38,862 bases of DNA. Origin: Paracoccus sp. (in: a-proteobacteria) (GTDB taxonomy: Bacteria; Pseudomonadota; Alphaproteobacteria; Rhodobacterales; Rhodobacteraceae). A model generated the notes under the pieces. The model was not told where the DNA came from and searched no databases. It was given only the letters and a program-made list of their open reading frames with translations. Shown one piece after another: positions 31,598 to 38,862 of the stretch; position 1 is the stretch's first letter; each line of letters starts with the position of its first letter. The translations under genes and the position numbers were made by a program. The stretch covers positions 1 to 38,862 of the forward strand of contig NZ_JAUNTN010000029.1 in assembly GCF_030538695.1 (NCBI RefSeq), given 5' to 3'.

Positions 31598-33397
31598 ATG
31601 GGACTAAACATCACCAAGCGTGATTGGGAAGAGTTCATCGCGATTGGCAAGGTGCCGCAGACGATCCGTCAGGATGTGCTGGGCAGTTGGCGCAGATCCG
31701 GCACGGCGGGCATATGCGAGATCAAACGCGCGCCACGGCTGGCCGAGGGGGAGTTGCTGACCCTGCGCGCTCAGGCCCGGCGGCTGCGGCGCGGGGCGCA
31801 AAATGCGCTGGCGCGGGCGGGCTATCTGCTGAACCATACCGGCAACATCGTGTTGCTCTGTGACCGTTCGGGCGTCGTTCTGGATGCGGGGGGCGATTCA
31901 GAAACGCTTGCTTTAGGGCGCGAGGATCACCTGCATCTGGGCGGCAACTGGACCGAAGGCGCGGTGGGCACCAATGCCATCGGCACCGCGCTGCACCTGC
32001 GCCGCCCGATCCAGATCAGCTCGTTCGAGCATTACTGCGAGGCGATCCAGCGCTGGAACTGCGCCGCCACGCCGATCACCGACCCGGCCTCGGGGGCGCT
32101 GCTGGGGGTGCTGGATATCTCATGGCCCGACGATCTGGCGCAGCCCAATGCCACCGCGCTGTCGGCATCGCTGGCCGCGCAGGTGGAATCCGACCTAACC
32201 CGGATGCTGGCCATCGAACATGAAACCCTGATGGAGCGGCTGCACCTGCGTCGCTTGCGCCGGGGCAATGAACCGATGCTGGTCATGGATCGCAGCGGCG
32301 CGGATGTGTTCGCAACCGATAACTTTCTGCGCTTTTGCGATGATGATACCGCGCTGGCGCATCTGCGGGCGCAGGTTGCGGCCCTGATCGACCAGCCTGC
32401 CGATATCATTGCCGAGGCGCTGAGCGATTGCCTGCCTGGCACCGACCTTGAGGTGATCGGATCGCCCGATGATGCCATCGGGGTTATGCTGTCTCTGCGG
32501 CGGGGGCGACGCAAGCCGGTCGATCCGGCGGCTGAACTGGACCAGATCGGTCGCGCGGGGGCGGTGTCCGCGGCGCTCTGCGCACAGGCGCAACGGCTGG
32601 CGCGCACTGAAATCCCGCTGCTGATCGAGGGCGAAACCGGCGCGGGCAAGACCTTTCTGGCGCAGGCCATTCACCGCGCCAGCCCGCAGGCGGCGGGTCC
32701 GTTCGAACTGATCGACTGTTCGATCCTGACCGAACAGACCCTGCGCGAGGATCTGGCGCATGGACACCGGCAGATCATCACGGGCGGCGGTATCCTGTGC
32801 CTGAACAGCCCCGGCGCGGCCCCGCCCGAGGTGCAAAAACTGCTGCTCAGCCTGATCGAGACCGCCATCACCGCCGGGATGCGCCCGATCACCCTATCGA
32901 ACCGCTCGCTTTACGAGGCGATGGAAAAGGGCAGCTTCCGCAGCGATCTCTATTATCGCATCGCGGTTGCCCGGCTGGACATTCCGCCGCTGCGCGAGCG
33001 CCCCGACGAAATCGTGCCGACCCTTCGGATGATCGCGCGCCATCATGCCCAGCAGGCCGGGGGGCGCGATCTGACCTTCACCTCGGGCGCGCTGACGGCA
33101 ATTGCGGGCTATCACTGGCCGGGCAATCTGCGCGAGATGTCGAATCTGGTTGCCACGCTGGACGCGCTGTCGCCCACCGGGTTGATCGACGCGAAAATGC
33201 TGCCGCCCGAGATTCGCCAGCCCGCCCGCCACCAGCCCGAAGAACGCCTGCGCGATCACGAACGCAGCCGTATTCTTGAGGCGGTGGACGCCGAGGGCGG
33301 CAACCTGACCCGTACCGCGAAACGTCTGGGGATCGCGCGTTCGACGCTGTATCTCAAGCTGGACTCCTACGGCGTCTCTCGCATCCGCAGCGAATAG
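31598..33397 (+). CDS. acxR: Acetone carboxylase regulator, degenerate AcoR-type activator
   Basis: A 599-residue AcoR/AcxR-type regulator. The N-terminal part (about 1-310) includes a GAF domain with LGREDHLHLGGNWTEGAVGTNAIG, which in the family senses the substrate. The AAA+ region starts with Walker A GETGAGKT (345-352). The stretch that should hold the GAFTGA loop is deleted, and Walker B reads ILCLNS (Asn403, Ser404) instead of hydrophobic-DE. The arginine-finger region FRSDLYYR (about 447-454) and the LRERPDEI block remain. A Fis HTH ends the protein (TRTAKRLGIARSTLYLKL). The start at 31598 has a very strong GGGGGAGGGACTG ribosome site. Adjacent acxABC makes the target clear; the mechanism probably does not use sigma54. 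Confidence 0.88.
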   Translation: MGLNITKRDWEEFIAIGKVPQTIRQDVLGSWRRSGTAGICEIKRAPRLAEGELLTLRAQARRLRRGAQNALARAGYLLNHTGNIVLLCDRSGVVLDAGGDSETLALGREDHLHLGGNWTEGAVGTNAIGTALHLRRPIQISSFEHYCEAIQRWNCAATPITDPASGALLGVLDISWPDDLAQPNATALSASLAAQVESDLTRMLAIEHETLMERLHLRRLRRGNEPMLVMDRSGADVFATDNFLRFCDDDTALAHLRAQVAALIDQPADIIAEALSDCLPGTDLEVIGSPDDAIGVMLSLRRGRRKPVDPAAELDQIGRAGAVSAALCAQAQRLARTEIPLLIEGETGAGKTFLAQAIHRASPQAAGPFELIDCSILTEQTLREDLAHGHRQIITGGGILCLNSPGAAPPEVQKLLLSLIETAITAGMRPITLSNRSLYEAMEKGSFRSDLYYRIAVARLDIPPLRERPDEIVPTLRMIARHHAQQAGGRDLTFTSGALTAIAGYHWPGNLREMSNLVATLDALSPTGLIDAKMLPPEIRQPARHQPEERLRDHERSRILEAVDAEGGNLTRTAKRLGIARSTLYLKLDSYGVSRIRSE

Positions 33398-33457
33398 CGG
33401 ACGCGTCCGCAGCATGACCGTTCGACTGATCGAACATCGGACAACCCGGACGGTCCG
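33397..33457. promoter_or_regulatory. Cluster of CGGAC/GTCCG palindromes upstream of acxA
   Basis: Three inverted repeats stand side by side in the acxR-acxA gap. GCGGACGCGTCCGC (33397-33410) is a perfect 14-bp palindrome directly after the acxR stop. GTTCGACTGATCGAAC (33420-33435) is a 6-bp repeat with a 4-bp centre, and CGGACGGTCCG (33447-33457) is a third. TCGGACA (33437-33443) repeats the half-site found upstream of acxR. These are candidate binding sites for AcxR or another regulator of the acetone operon. The first could also be a weak hairpin after acxR. Confidence 0.55.
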
Positions 33458-33521
33458 CGTGATTCCATCCTGATCCTGTGCCGCATCATTCAGCGGCGCA
33501 GGAGATGGGAGGAAACAAACC

Positions 33522-35675
33522 GTGCCATTGGACAAAAAGAACGGCCGGACCGTGCAGGTGCTTGGCATCGACGCGGGCGGCACCATGACCGACACGTTTT
33601 TCGTGGACAGCGACGGCGATTTCGTCGTCGGCAAGGCGCAATCGACGCCGCAGAACGAGGCGCTTGGCCTGATCGAATCCAGCCGCGAGGGGCTGGAGCA
33701 TTGGGGCCTGACGCTGGACGAGGCGCTGGGGTCCATCCAGACCGGGGTCTATTCCGGCACCGCGATGCTGAACCGCGTAGTGCAGCGCAAGGGTCTGAAA
33801 ACCGGGCTGATCGTCAATGCGGGGATGGAGGATTTTCACCGCATGGGCCGCGCCATTCAGGCCTATCTGGGCTTTGCCTATGAGGACCGGATTCACCTCA
33901 ACACCCATTATTACGACGAACCTCTGGTGCCGCGCCACCTGACGCGCGGCGTGATGGAACGGGTGGATATGTTCGGCACCGTCGTCATCCCGCTGCGCGA
34001 GGAGGACGCCCGCAAGGCCGCGCAGGATCTGATCGCGCAGGATGTGGAAGGGATCGTGATTTCTTTCCTGCACAGCTATCGCAATCCGGGCCACGAACGC
34101 CGCGTCCGCGACATCGTGAAGGAGGAAATCGAAAAGGCGGGCAAGGAAATCCCGGTTTTCGCCTCGACCGACTATTACCCGGTGCGCAAGGAAACCCACC
34201 GCACCAACACCACCATCCTTGAGGCTTTCGCCGCCGAACCCAGCCGCCAGACGCTGAAAAAGATCAGCAGCGCGTTCAAGGAAAACGGATCGAAATTCGA
34301 TTTCCGCGTGATGGCAACGCATGGCGGCACGATCAGTTGGAAGGCCAAGGAACTGGCCCGCACCATTGTGTCAGGCCCCATCGGCGGCGTGATCGGCGCG
34401 AAATATCTGGGCGAGGTGCTGGGCTATAAGAACATCGCCTGTTCGGATATTGGCGGAACGTCCTTCGACGTGGCGCTGATTACGCAGGGCGAATTGACGA
34501 TCAGGAACGACCCCGACATGGCGCGTCTGGTGCTGTCGCTGCCCTTGGTTGCGATGGATTCGGTCGGCGCGGGGGCGGGTTCCTTCATCCGTCTGGACCC
34601 CTATACCAAGGCGATCAAGCTGGGGCCTGACAGCGCCGGTTATCGCGTTGGTGTCTGCTGGGCGGAATCCGGCATCGACACGGTGACGATTTCGGATTGC
34701 CACGTCATCCTTGGCTATCTGAACCCCGACAACTTCCTGGGCGGGCAGGTGAAACTGGACCGTCAGCGCGCATGGGACGCGATGAAGGAACAGATCGCCG
34801 ATCCGCTGGGCCTGTCGGTCGAGGAGGCCGCCGCCGGTGTCATCGGACTCTTGGACAGCGATCTGCGCGACTATCTGCGCTCGATGATCTCGGGGAAAGG
34901 CTATTCGCCATCGTCCTTTACCTGCTTCAGCTATGGCGGCGCGGGGCCGGTGCATACCTATGGCTATACCGAAGGTCTGGGTTTCGAGGATGTGATCGTT
35001 CCGGCATGGGCCGCCGGTTTCAGCGCATTCGGCTGTGCTGCGGCGGATTTCGAATACCGTTATGACAAATCGCTGGACATCAACATCGCCGAGGACGCCA
35101 GCGACGATCTGAAAGCGGCGGACGCGAAAACCCTGAACGACGCCTGGCACGAATTGACCGAACGCGTGTTGGAGGAGTTCGAGCTGAACGGCTATACCCG
35201 CGATCAGGTGCAGTTGCAGCCCGGATACCGGATGCAATATCGCGGCCAGTTGAACGATCTGGAAATCGAAAGCCCGATCGAAAAGGCCAAGGATGCCGCC
35301 GACTGGGACAAGCTGGTCGATGCGTTCAACGATACCTATGGCCGGGTTTACGCCGCATCGGCGCGTTCGCCCGAGCTGGGGTATTCGATCACCGGCGCCA
35401 TCATGCGCGGCACCGTGCCGATCCCGAAGCCCAAGATCCCGAAAGAAACCGAGGGCGACGCAACCCCGCCCGAGGATGCGAAACTTGGCACCCGCAAGTT
35501 CTATCGCAAAAAGCAATGGGTCGATGCGCAGCTTTACCAGATGGAAAAACTGCTGCCCGGCAACCGCATCACCGGCCCCGCCATCATCGAATCCGACGCG
35601 ACGACATTCGTTGTCCCCGGCGGCTTTGAGACATGGCTGGACGGTCACCGCCTGTTCCACCTGAAAGAAGTGTGA
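33522..35675 (+). CDS. acxA: Acetone carboxylase, beta subunit (HyuA-like)
   Basis: A 717-residue protein of the hydantoinase/oxoprolinase A family, the same size as the 717-residue Xanthobacter AcxA. The N-terminal ATP-binding motif is GIDAGGTMTDTFFVDSDG, an actin-like phosphate loop. The second nucleotide-binding half has CSDIGGTSFDVALI, and FSYGGAGPVHTYGYTEGLGF is the family's glycine motif. With AcxB and AcxC it forms an alpha2-beta2-gamma2 enzyme: acetone plus bicarbonate plus ATP gives acetoacetate, AMP and two phosphates, with phosphorylated intermediates and Mn. The start is GTG at 33522 after GGGAGGAAACAAACC. It is followed 20 bp later by acxB. Confidence 0.95.
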   Translation: MPLDKKNGRTVQVLGIDAGGTMTDTFFVDSDGDFVVGKAQSTPQNEALGLIESSREGLEHWGLTLDEALGSIQTGVYSGTAMLNRVVQRKGLKTGLIVNAGMEDFHRMGRAIQAYLGFAYEDRIHLNTHYYDEPLVPRHLTRGVMERVDMFGTVVIPLREEDARKAAQDLIAQDVEGIVISFLHSYRNPGHERRVRDIVKEEIEKAGKEIPVFASTDYYPVRKETHRTNTTILEAFAAEPSRQTLKKISSAFKENGSKFDFRVMATHGGTISWKAKELARTIVSGPIGGVIGAKYLGEVLGYKNIACSDIGGTSFDVALITQGELTIRNDPDMARLVLSLPLVAMDSVGAGAGSFIRLDPYTKAIKLGPDSAGYRVGVCWAESGIDTVTISDCHVILGYLNPDNFLGGQVKLDRQRAWDAMKEQIADPLGLSVEEAAAGVIGLLDSDLRDYLRSMISGKGYSPSSFTCFSYGGAGPVHTYGYTEGLGFEDVIVPAWAAGFSAFGCAAADFEYRYDKSLDINIAEDASDDLKAADAKTLNDAWHELTERVLEEFELNGYTRDQVQLQPGYRMQYRGQLNDLEIESPIEKAKDAADWDKLVDAFNDTYGRVYAASARSPELGYSITGAIMRGTVPIPKPKIPKETEGDATPPEDAKLGTRKFYRKKQWVDAQLYQMEKLLPGNRITGPAIIESDATTFVVPGGFETWLDGHRLFHLKEV

Positions 35676-35695
35676 CGGGCAAGGGAGGATTACCA

Positions 35696-38005
35696 ATGAA
35701 CGTGCAAACCAAAGTCAAAGGCATCGTGCGCGGCGGACAAACGCTGAAACAGCACCGCGACGAGATCATGGATGCCACCAAAAAGACCAAACATTACGCC
35801 GGTCTGCAAAAGCTGGAGCTGCGCGACAGCGACCCGATCATGTATAACAAACTGTTCTCGCGCCTTCGGGCCGGGGTGGTCGACGCGCGGGAGACGTCGA
35901 AAAAGATCGCGGCCAGCCCCATCGTGGAACAGGAAGGGGAACTTTGCTTTACGCTCTATAACGCGGCGGGCGATGCGATCCTGACCTCGACGGGGATCAT
36001 CATCCACGTTGGCACCATGGGTGCTGCGATCAAATACATGATCGAAAACGACTGGGAATCGAACCCCGGAATCCGCGACAAGGACATCTTTTGCAACAAT
36101 GACAGCCTGATCGGCAACGTCCACCCCTGCGACATCCACACCATCGTTCCCATCTTTCACGAAGGCGAGCTGATCGGCTGGGTCGGCGGCGTGACACATG
36201 TGATCGACACCGGCTCGGTCGGGCCGGGGTCCATGTCCACGGGTCAGGTGCAGCGGTTCGGGGATGGCTATTCCATCACCTGCCGCAAGATCGGCGAAAA
36301 CGACACGCTGTTCCGCGACTGGCTGCATGAATCGCAGCGGATGGTGCGCACGACGCGCTATTGGATGCTGGACGAGCGCACCCGCGTCGCCGGTTGCCAC
36401 ATGATCCGCAAGCTGGTCGAGGAAGTCATCGCCGAAGAAGGGATCGAGGCTTATTGGAAATTCGCCTATGAATCGGTGGAACATGGCCGCGTCGGCCTGC
36501 AAAACCGCATCAAGGCGATGACCATTCCCGGCACCTATCGTCAGGTCGGTTTCGTCGATGTGCCCTATGACCACGAAGACGTGCGGGTTCCGTCCGACTT
36601 CGCCAAGGTCAACACGATCATGCACACGCCGTCGGAGATGACCATCCGCCCGGATGGGACATGGCGGCTGGATTTCGAGGGGTCATCCCGCTGGGGCTGG
36701 CACACCTATAACGCGCATGCCGTGTCGTTCACATCCGGCATCTGGGTGATGATGACCCAGACGCTGATCCCGACCGAGATGATTAACGACGGCGCGGCCT
36801 ATGGGACCGAGTTCCGGCTGCCGAAAGGCACCTGGATGAACCCCGACGACCGGCGCGTGGCCTTCAGCTATGCGTGGCACTTCCTCGTGTCGTCCTGGAC
36901 ATCGCTGTGGCGCGGGTTGTCACGCAGCTATTTCGGCCGCGGCTATCTGGAAGAGGTGAACGCGGGCAACGCCTATACCGGCAACTGGCTGCAAGGCGGC
37001 GGGTTCAACCAGTATGACGAAATCCATGCCGTCAACAGCTTTGAATGTGCCGCCAACGGGGTCGGTGCCAGTGCCGTGGGTGATGGCATCAGCCATGCCG
37101 CCGCAATCTGGAACCCCGAAGGCGACATGGGCGACATGGAGATCTGGGAACTGGCCGAACCGCTGCTGTATCTGGGCCGCGAGATCAAGGCGTCGTCCGG
37201 CGGTGCCGGCAAATATCGCGGCGGCTGCGGTTATCAGTCCCTGCGCATGGTCTGGAACGCCAAGGACTGGACGATGTTCTTTATGGGCAACAGCAATATC
37301 AGCACCGACTGGGGGCTGATGGGTGGTTATCCGGCGGCATCGGGCTATCGTTTCCAGGCCCATGACACCAACCTGAAGGAGATCATCGCAAACGGCGGCA
37401 AGATCCCGTCCGGCGGCGATACCGACCCGCAAAGCCCCGTCTGGGATGCGATGCTGCCCGACGCGAAGATCAAGCGCGACAAGCAGGCCATCACCACCGA
37501 GGCGATGTTCAAGGATTACGACCTCTATCTGAACTATATGCGGGGCGGTCCGGGCTTTGGTGATCCGCTGGAACGCGAACCGGCATCGGTCGCCAAGGAT
37601 GTGAACGAAGGCTATCTCATCGAACGCTTTGCCGCATCGGTTTACGGTGTCGTGCTGGCGAAAGGCGCGGACGGCCTGTTCACCGCCGATGAGGCCGCGA
37701 CAACGGCGAAACGTGCGGCTATCCGCAAGGATCGTCTGGCCAAGGCCGTGCCGACCCGCGACTGGATGGCCAAGGAACGCGAGAAAATACTTGCCAAGGA
37801 TGCCGGGCTGCATGTCCAGCAGATGTTCGCGGCCAGCTTCAAGCTTGGCCCGCGGTTTGAGCAGGATTTCCGCAAGTTCTGGGATCTGCCGGAGGATTGG
37901 CAGCTTTTGGAAGGCGATCTGCCGATCCCGTCCTATGGCCGCGAATATTCGATGGACCTTTCCGAACTGCCGGACGTGAAAACCGTCCAGTTCGTCGAGG
38001 AATGA
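35696..38005 (+). CDS. acxB: Acetone carboxylase, alpha subunit (HyuB-like)
   Basis: A 769-residue protein of the hydantoinase B/oxoprolinase family, close in length to the roughly 776-residue Xanthobacter AcxB. EGELCFTLYNAAGDAILTSTGI and NDSLIGNVHPCDIHTIVPIF are typical HyuB blocks that hold acidic and His residues for metal and substrate. GGAGKYRGGCGYQSLRM is the glycine-rich C-terminal family motif. I use the ATG at 35696 because GGGAGGATTACC precedes it; a longer in-frame reading would overlap acxA. A stable 12-bp hairpin follows the stop, before acxC. The role is the carboxylation half of acetone activation. Confidence 0.95.
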   Translation: MNVQTKVKGIVRGGQTLKQHRDEIMDATKKTKHYAGLQKLELRDSDPIMYNKLFSRLRAGVVDARETSKKIAASPIVEQEGELCFTLYNAAGDAILTSTGIIIHVGTMGAAIKYMIENDWESNPGIRDKDIFCNNDSLIGNVHPCDIHTIVPIFHEGELIGWVGGVTHVIDTGSVGPGSMSTGQVQRFGDGYSITCRKIGENDTLFRDWLHESQRMVRTTRYWMLDERTRVAGCHMIRKLVEEVIAEEGIEAYWKFAYESVEHGRVGLQNRIKAMTIPGTYRQVGFVDVPYDHEDVRVPSDFAKVNTIMHTPSEMTIRPDGTWRLDFEGSSRWGWHTYNAHAVSFTSGIWVMMTQTLIPTEMINDGAAYGTEFRLPKGTWMNPDDRRVAFSYAWHFLVSSWTSLWRGLSRSYFGRGYLEEVNAGNAYTGNWLQGGGFNQYDEIHAVNSFECAANGVGASAVGDGISHAAAIWNPEGDMGDMEIWELAEPLLYLGREIKASSGGAGKYRGGCGYQSLRMVWNAKDWTMFFMGNSNISTDWGLMGGYPAASGYRFQAHDTNLKEIIANGGKIPSGGDTDPQSPVWDAMLPDAKIKRDKQAITTEAMFKDYDLYLNYMRGGPGFGDPLEREPASVAKDVNEGYLIERFAASVYGVVLAKGADGLFTADEAATTAKRAAIRKDRLAKAVPTRDWMAKEREKILAKDAGLHVQQMFAASFKLGPRFEQDFRKFWDLPEDWQLLEGDLPIPSYGREYSMDLSELPDVKTVQFVEE

Positions 38006-38010
38006 TCCCA

Positions 38011-38043
38011 TCGGGCGCCGCCCCTCCCCCCGGCGGCGCCCGA
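38011..38043 (+). other. Strong intercistronic hairpin between acxB and acxC
   Basis: TCGGGCGCCGCC pairs perfectly with GGCGGCGCCCGA across a 9-base C-rich loop, giving a 12-bp all-Watson-Crick stem 6 bp after the acxB stop. There is no T-tract, and acxC begins 23 bp later with its own ribosome site. It is probably an mRNA-stabilising or processing element that tunes the ratio of the large subunits to the gamma subunit. Confidence 0.7.
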
Positions 38044-38065
38044 CCCAGACAACAGGAGAGTTAAA

Positions 38066-38569
38066 ATGGCCTATACCAAAGCCAAGATCAAAGACCTCGT
38101 GGACGGCACCATCGACCGCGACACGCTGCAAACCATGCTGTCCACGCCCAAGGACAAGGAACGGTTCCAGATGTATCTGGAAATCCTGCAAGAGCAGGTG
38201 CCGTGGGATGACAGGATCATTCTGCCGCTGGGGCCAAGACTGTATATCGTGCAGCGCGCATCCGACAAGAAATGGGTCATCAAATCCCATGCCGGGCACG
38301 AGTTTTGCGACTGGCGCGAGAACTGGAAACTGCACGCAGTCATGCGGGTGCGCGACAGCGCCGAGGCGATGGAGGAACTCTATCCCCGCCTGATGGCCCC
38401 CACGACCGACTGGCAGGTGATCCGGGAATATTACTGCCCCAAATCCGGCGACATGCTGGATGTCGAGGCCCCGACGCCCTGGTATCCCGTAATCCACGAT
38501 TTCGAGCCGGACATCGACGCGTTCTACACCGAATGGCTGGGGATAGAGGTGCCCGAACGCGCCGCCTGA
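38066..38569 (+). CDS. acxC: Acetone carboxylase, gamma subunit
   Basis: A 167-residue small subunit, matching the ~168-residue AcxC of characterised enzymes. KSHAGHEFCDWRENWKLHAVMRVRD and EYYCPKSGDMLDVEAPTPWYPVIHDFEPD are the family blocks. The Cys and His residues in CDWRENWKLH and YYCPKSGDML may bind zinc, as reported for this subunit family. The ATG follows ACAGGAGAGTTAAA. It closes the operon and is followed by a clear terminator. The subunit is needed for the active alpha2-beta2-gamma2 complex. Confidence 0.95.
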   Translation: MAYTKAKIKDLVDGTIDRDTLQTMLSTPKDKERFQMYLEILQEQVPWDDRIILPLGPRLYIVQRASDKKWVIKSHAGHEFCDWRENWKLHAVMRVRDSAEAMEELYPRLMAPTTDWQVIREYYCPKSGDMLDVEAPTPWYPVIHDFEPDIDAFYTEWLGIEVPERAA

Positions 38570-38585
38570 GCGAGAGCGATACCGG

Positions 38586-38618
38586 AAACGGCGGCGGGGA
38601 AACTCGTCGCCGTTTTTT
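38586..38618 (+). terminator. Rho-independent terminator of the acx operon
   Basis: AAACGGCG pairs with CGCCGTTT, extended inward by one G-T and two G-C pairs around a GGGAAACT loop. It ends in a run of six T (38613-38618). It lies 17 bp after the acxC stop and is the only textbook intrinsic terminator in the window. It also stands just past the stop of the convergent small HTH gene. Confidence 0.85.
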
Positions 38619-38627
38619 GTGATTGCT

Positions 38628-38840
38628 TTAATGCTGGTTGCCCGGCTCGGGGTCGATGCTGCTATCGGCCTCAGGGGTGATGCGACCGCTGGTAACGGCC
38701 TTGCGCACCGCCGCCTCGCTGACCCCGCGGAGGGTTGCGTATTGGCGGCGGGAAATGCCCATGGGGGTGGATTCCTGTGGTTCGGCGGCGGGTGGTGGAC
38801 ATGCATCCGCCCGTCCCGCTGCGTCGTGATTATTATTCAA
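38628..38840 (-). CDS. Small HTH protein, Nu1/terminase-small-subunit-like
   Basis: A 70-residue ORF. The middle reads MGISRRQYATLRGVSEAAVRKAVTSGRI, a helix-turn-helix like that of phage Nu1-type terminase small subunits and related 'elements of external origin' proteins. Relatives are usually longer, so this copy may be C-terminally shortened; it ends in an acidic, Pro-rich tail. The start could be 38840 or the internal ATG at 38762, which opens directly into the HTH. It is convergent with acxC and close to the window end, so its partner genes are not visible. Phage-derived remnant or small regulator cannot be told apart here. Confidence 0.55.
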   Translation of the reverse strand: MNNNHDAAGRADACPPPAAEPQESTPMGISRRQYATLRGVSEAAVRKAVTSGRITPEADSSIDPEPGNQH

Positions 38841-38862
38841 GAACAGGTGCTTATTGAGTTGA

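Noticed and set aside
30346..31650. Upstream extension of the truncated MFS frame on the minus strand
   Set aside because: It runs antisense through the LysR gene. The MFS start at ATG 30345 gives a normal first helix.
36920..38806. Minus-strand open frame of over 600 codons opposite acxB and acxC
   Set aside because: Antisense shadow of well-conserved acetone carboxylase genes; no recognisable protein features.
1..38862. CRISPR arrays, tRNA or rRNA genes, riboswitches
   Set aside because: I saw no regularly spaced repeats, no cloverleaf with TTC-A arm and no recognisable riboswitch core by eye; a tRNAscan/Infernal run would be needed for certainty.

Overview
The window is GC-rich (about 65% in most genes) and looks like an alphaproteobacterium of the Rhodobacterales, probably Paracoccus-like. 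The basis is codon use, an acetone carboxylase operon with its regulator, and the general gene types. I could not run searches, so the taxonomic call is inference.

Layout. (1) 1-54 looks like the end of an insertion element that cuts off the front of a short-chain dehydrogenase. A tight plus-strand operon follows to 4355: SDR remnant, two tandem 97-aa dimeric alpha/beta-barrel proteins, a DJ-1/PfpI protein, an exported alpha/beta hydrolase, an amidohydrolase and an exported ABM-domain protein. It reads as a small catabolic or detoxification cluster of unknown substrate. (2) 4258-8127 holds a convergent PAP2 phosphatase, a small membrane protein, a PepSY protein and an OmpR-type two-component pair. 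(3) 8128-9144 is a decayed stretch with an IS5-family transposase broken by several frameshifts. (4) 9145-18542 is a surface-glycan island: three glycosyltransferase genes (one with two catalytic domains), three different sulfotransferases and a nucleotide-sugar epimerase. This suggests a sulfated polysaccharide or glycan. Base composition is patchy and IS debris lies on its left side, which suggests transfer. (5) 18693-20191 has an AbiEii-like nucleotidyltransferase toxin that lacks its own start and any partner, pressed against a VIT-family transporter gene. (6) 20393-28451 is metabolic: a bicupin oxalate decarboxylase, then minus-strand genes for a ThrE-type exporter, malic enzyme, a Tat-exported PHB-depolymerase-like esterase, a DHA2 MFS pump, a Crp/Fnr regulator with a premature stop, and a PRC-barrel protein. 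(7) 28452-29885 is an IS graveyard with pieces of IS5 (IS903-like), IS481-like and IS66 elements that has destroyed the 3' part of an MFS gene. The divergent LysR regulator with a perfect palindromic operator survives. (8) 31598-38569 is the acetone carboxylase locus acxR-acxA-acxB-acxC, which carboxylates acetone to acetoacetate with ATP. It ends in a good rho-independent terminator, followed by a small Nu1-like HTH ORF.

Most notable: the sulfotransferase/glycosyltransferase island; an AcxR that has lost both the sigma54-contacting GAFTGA loop and the Walker B acidic residues while keeping Walker A and the arginine-finger region; and repeated CGGAC/GTCCG palindromes upstream of acxR and acxA that are candidate AcxR operators.
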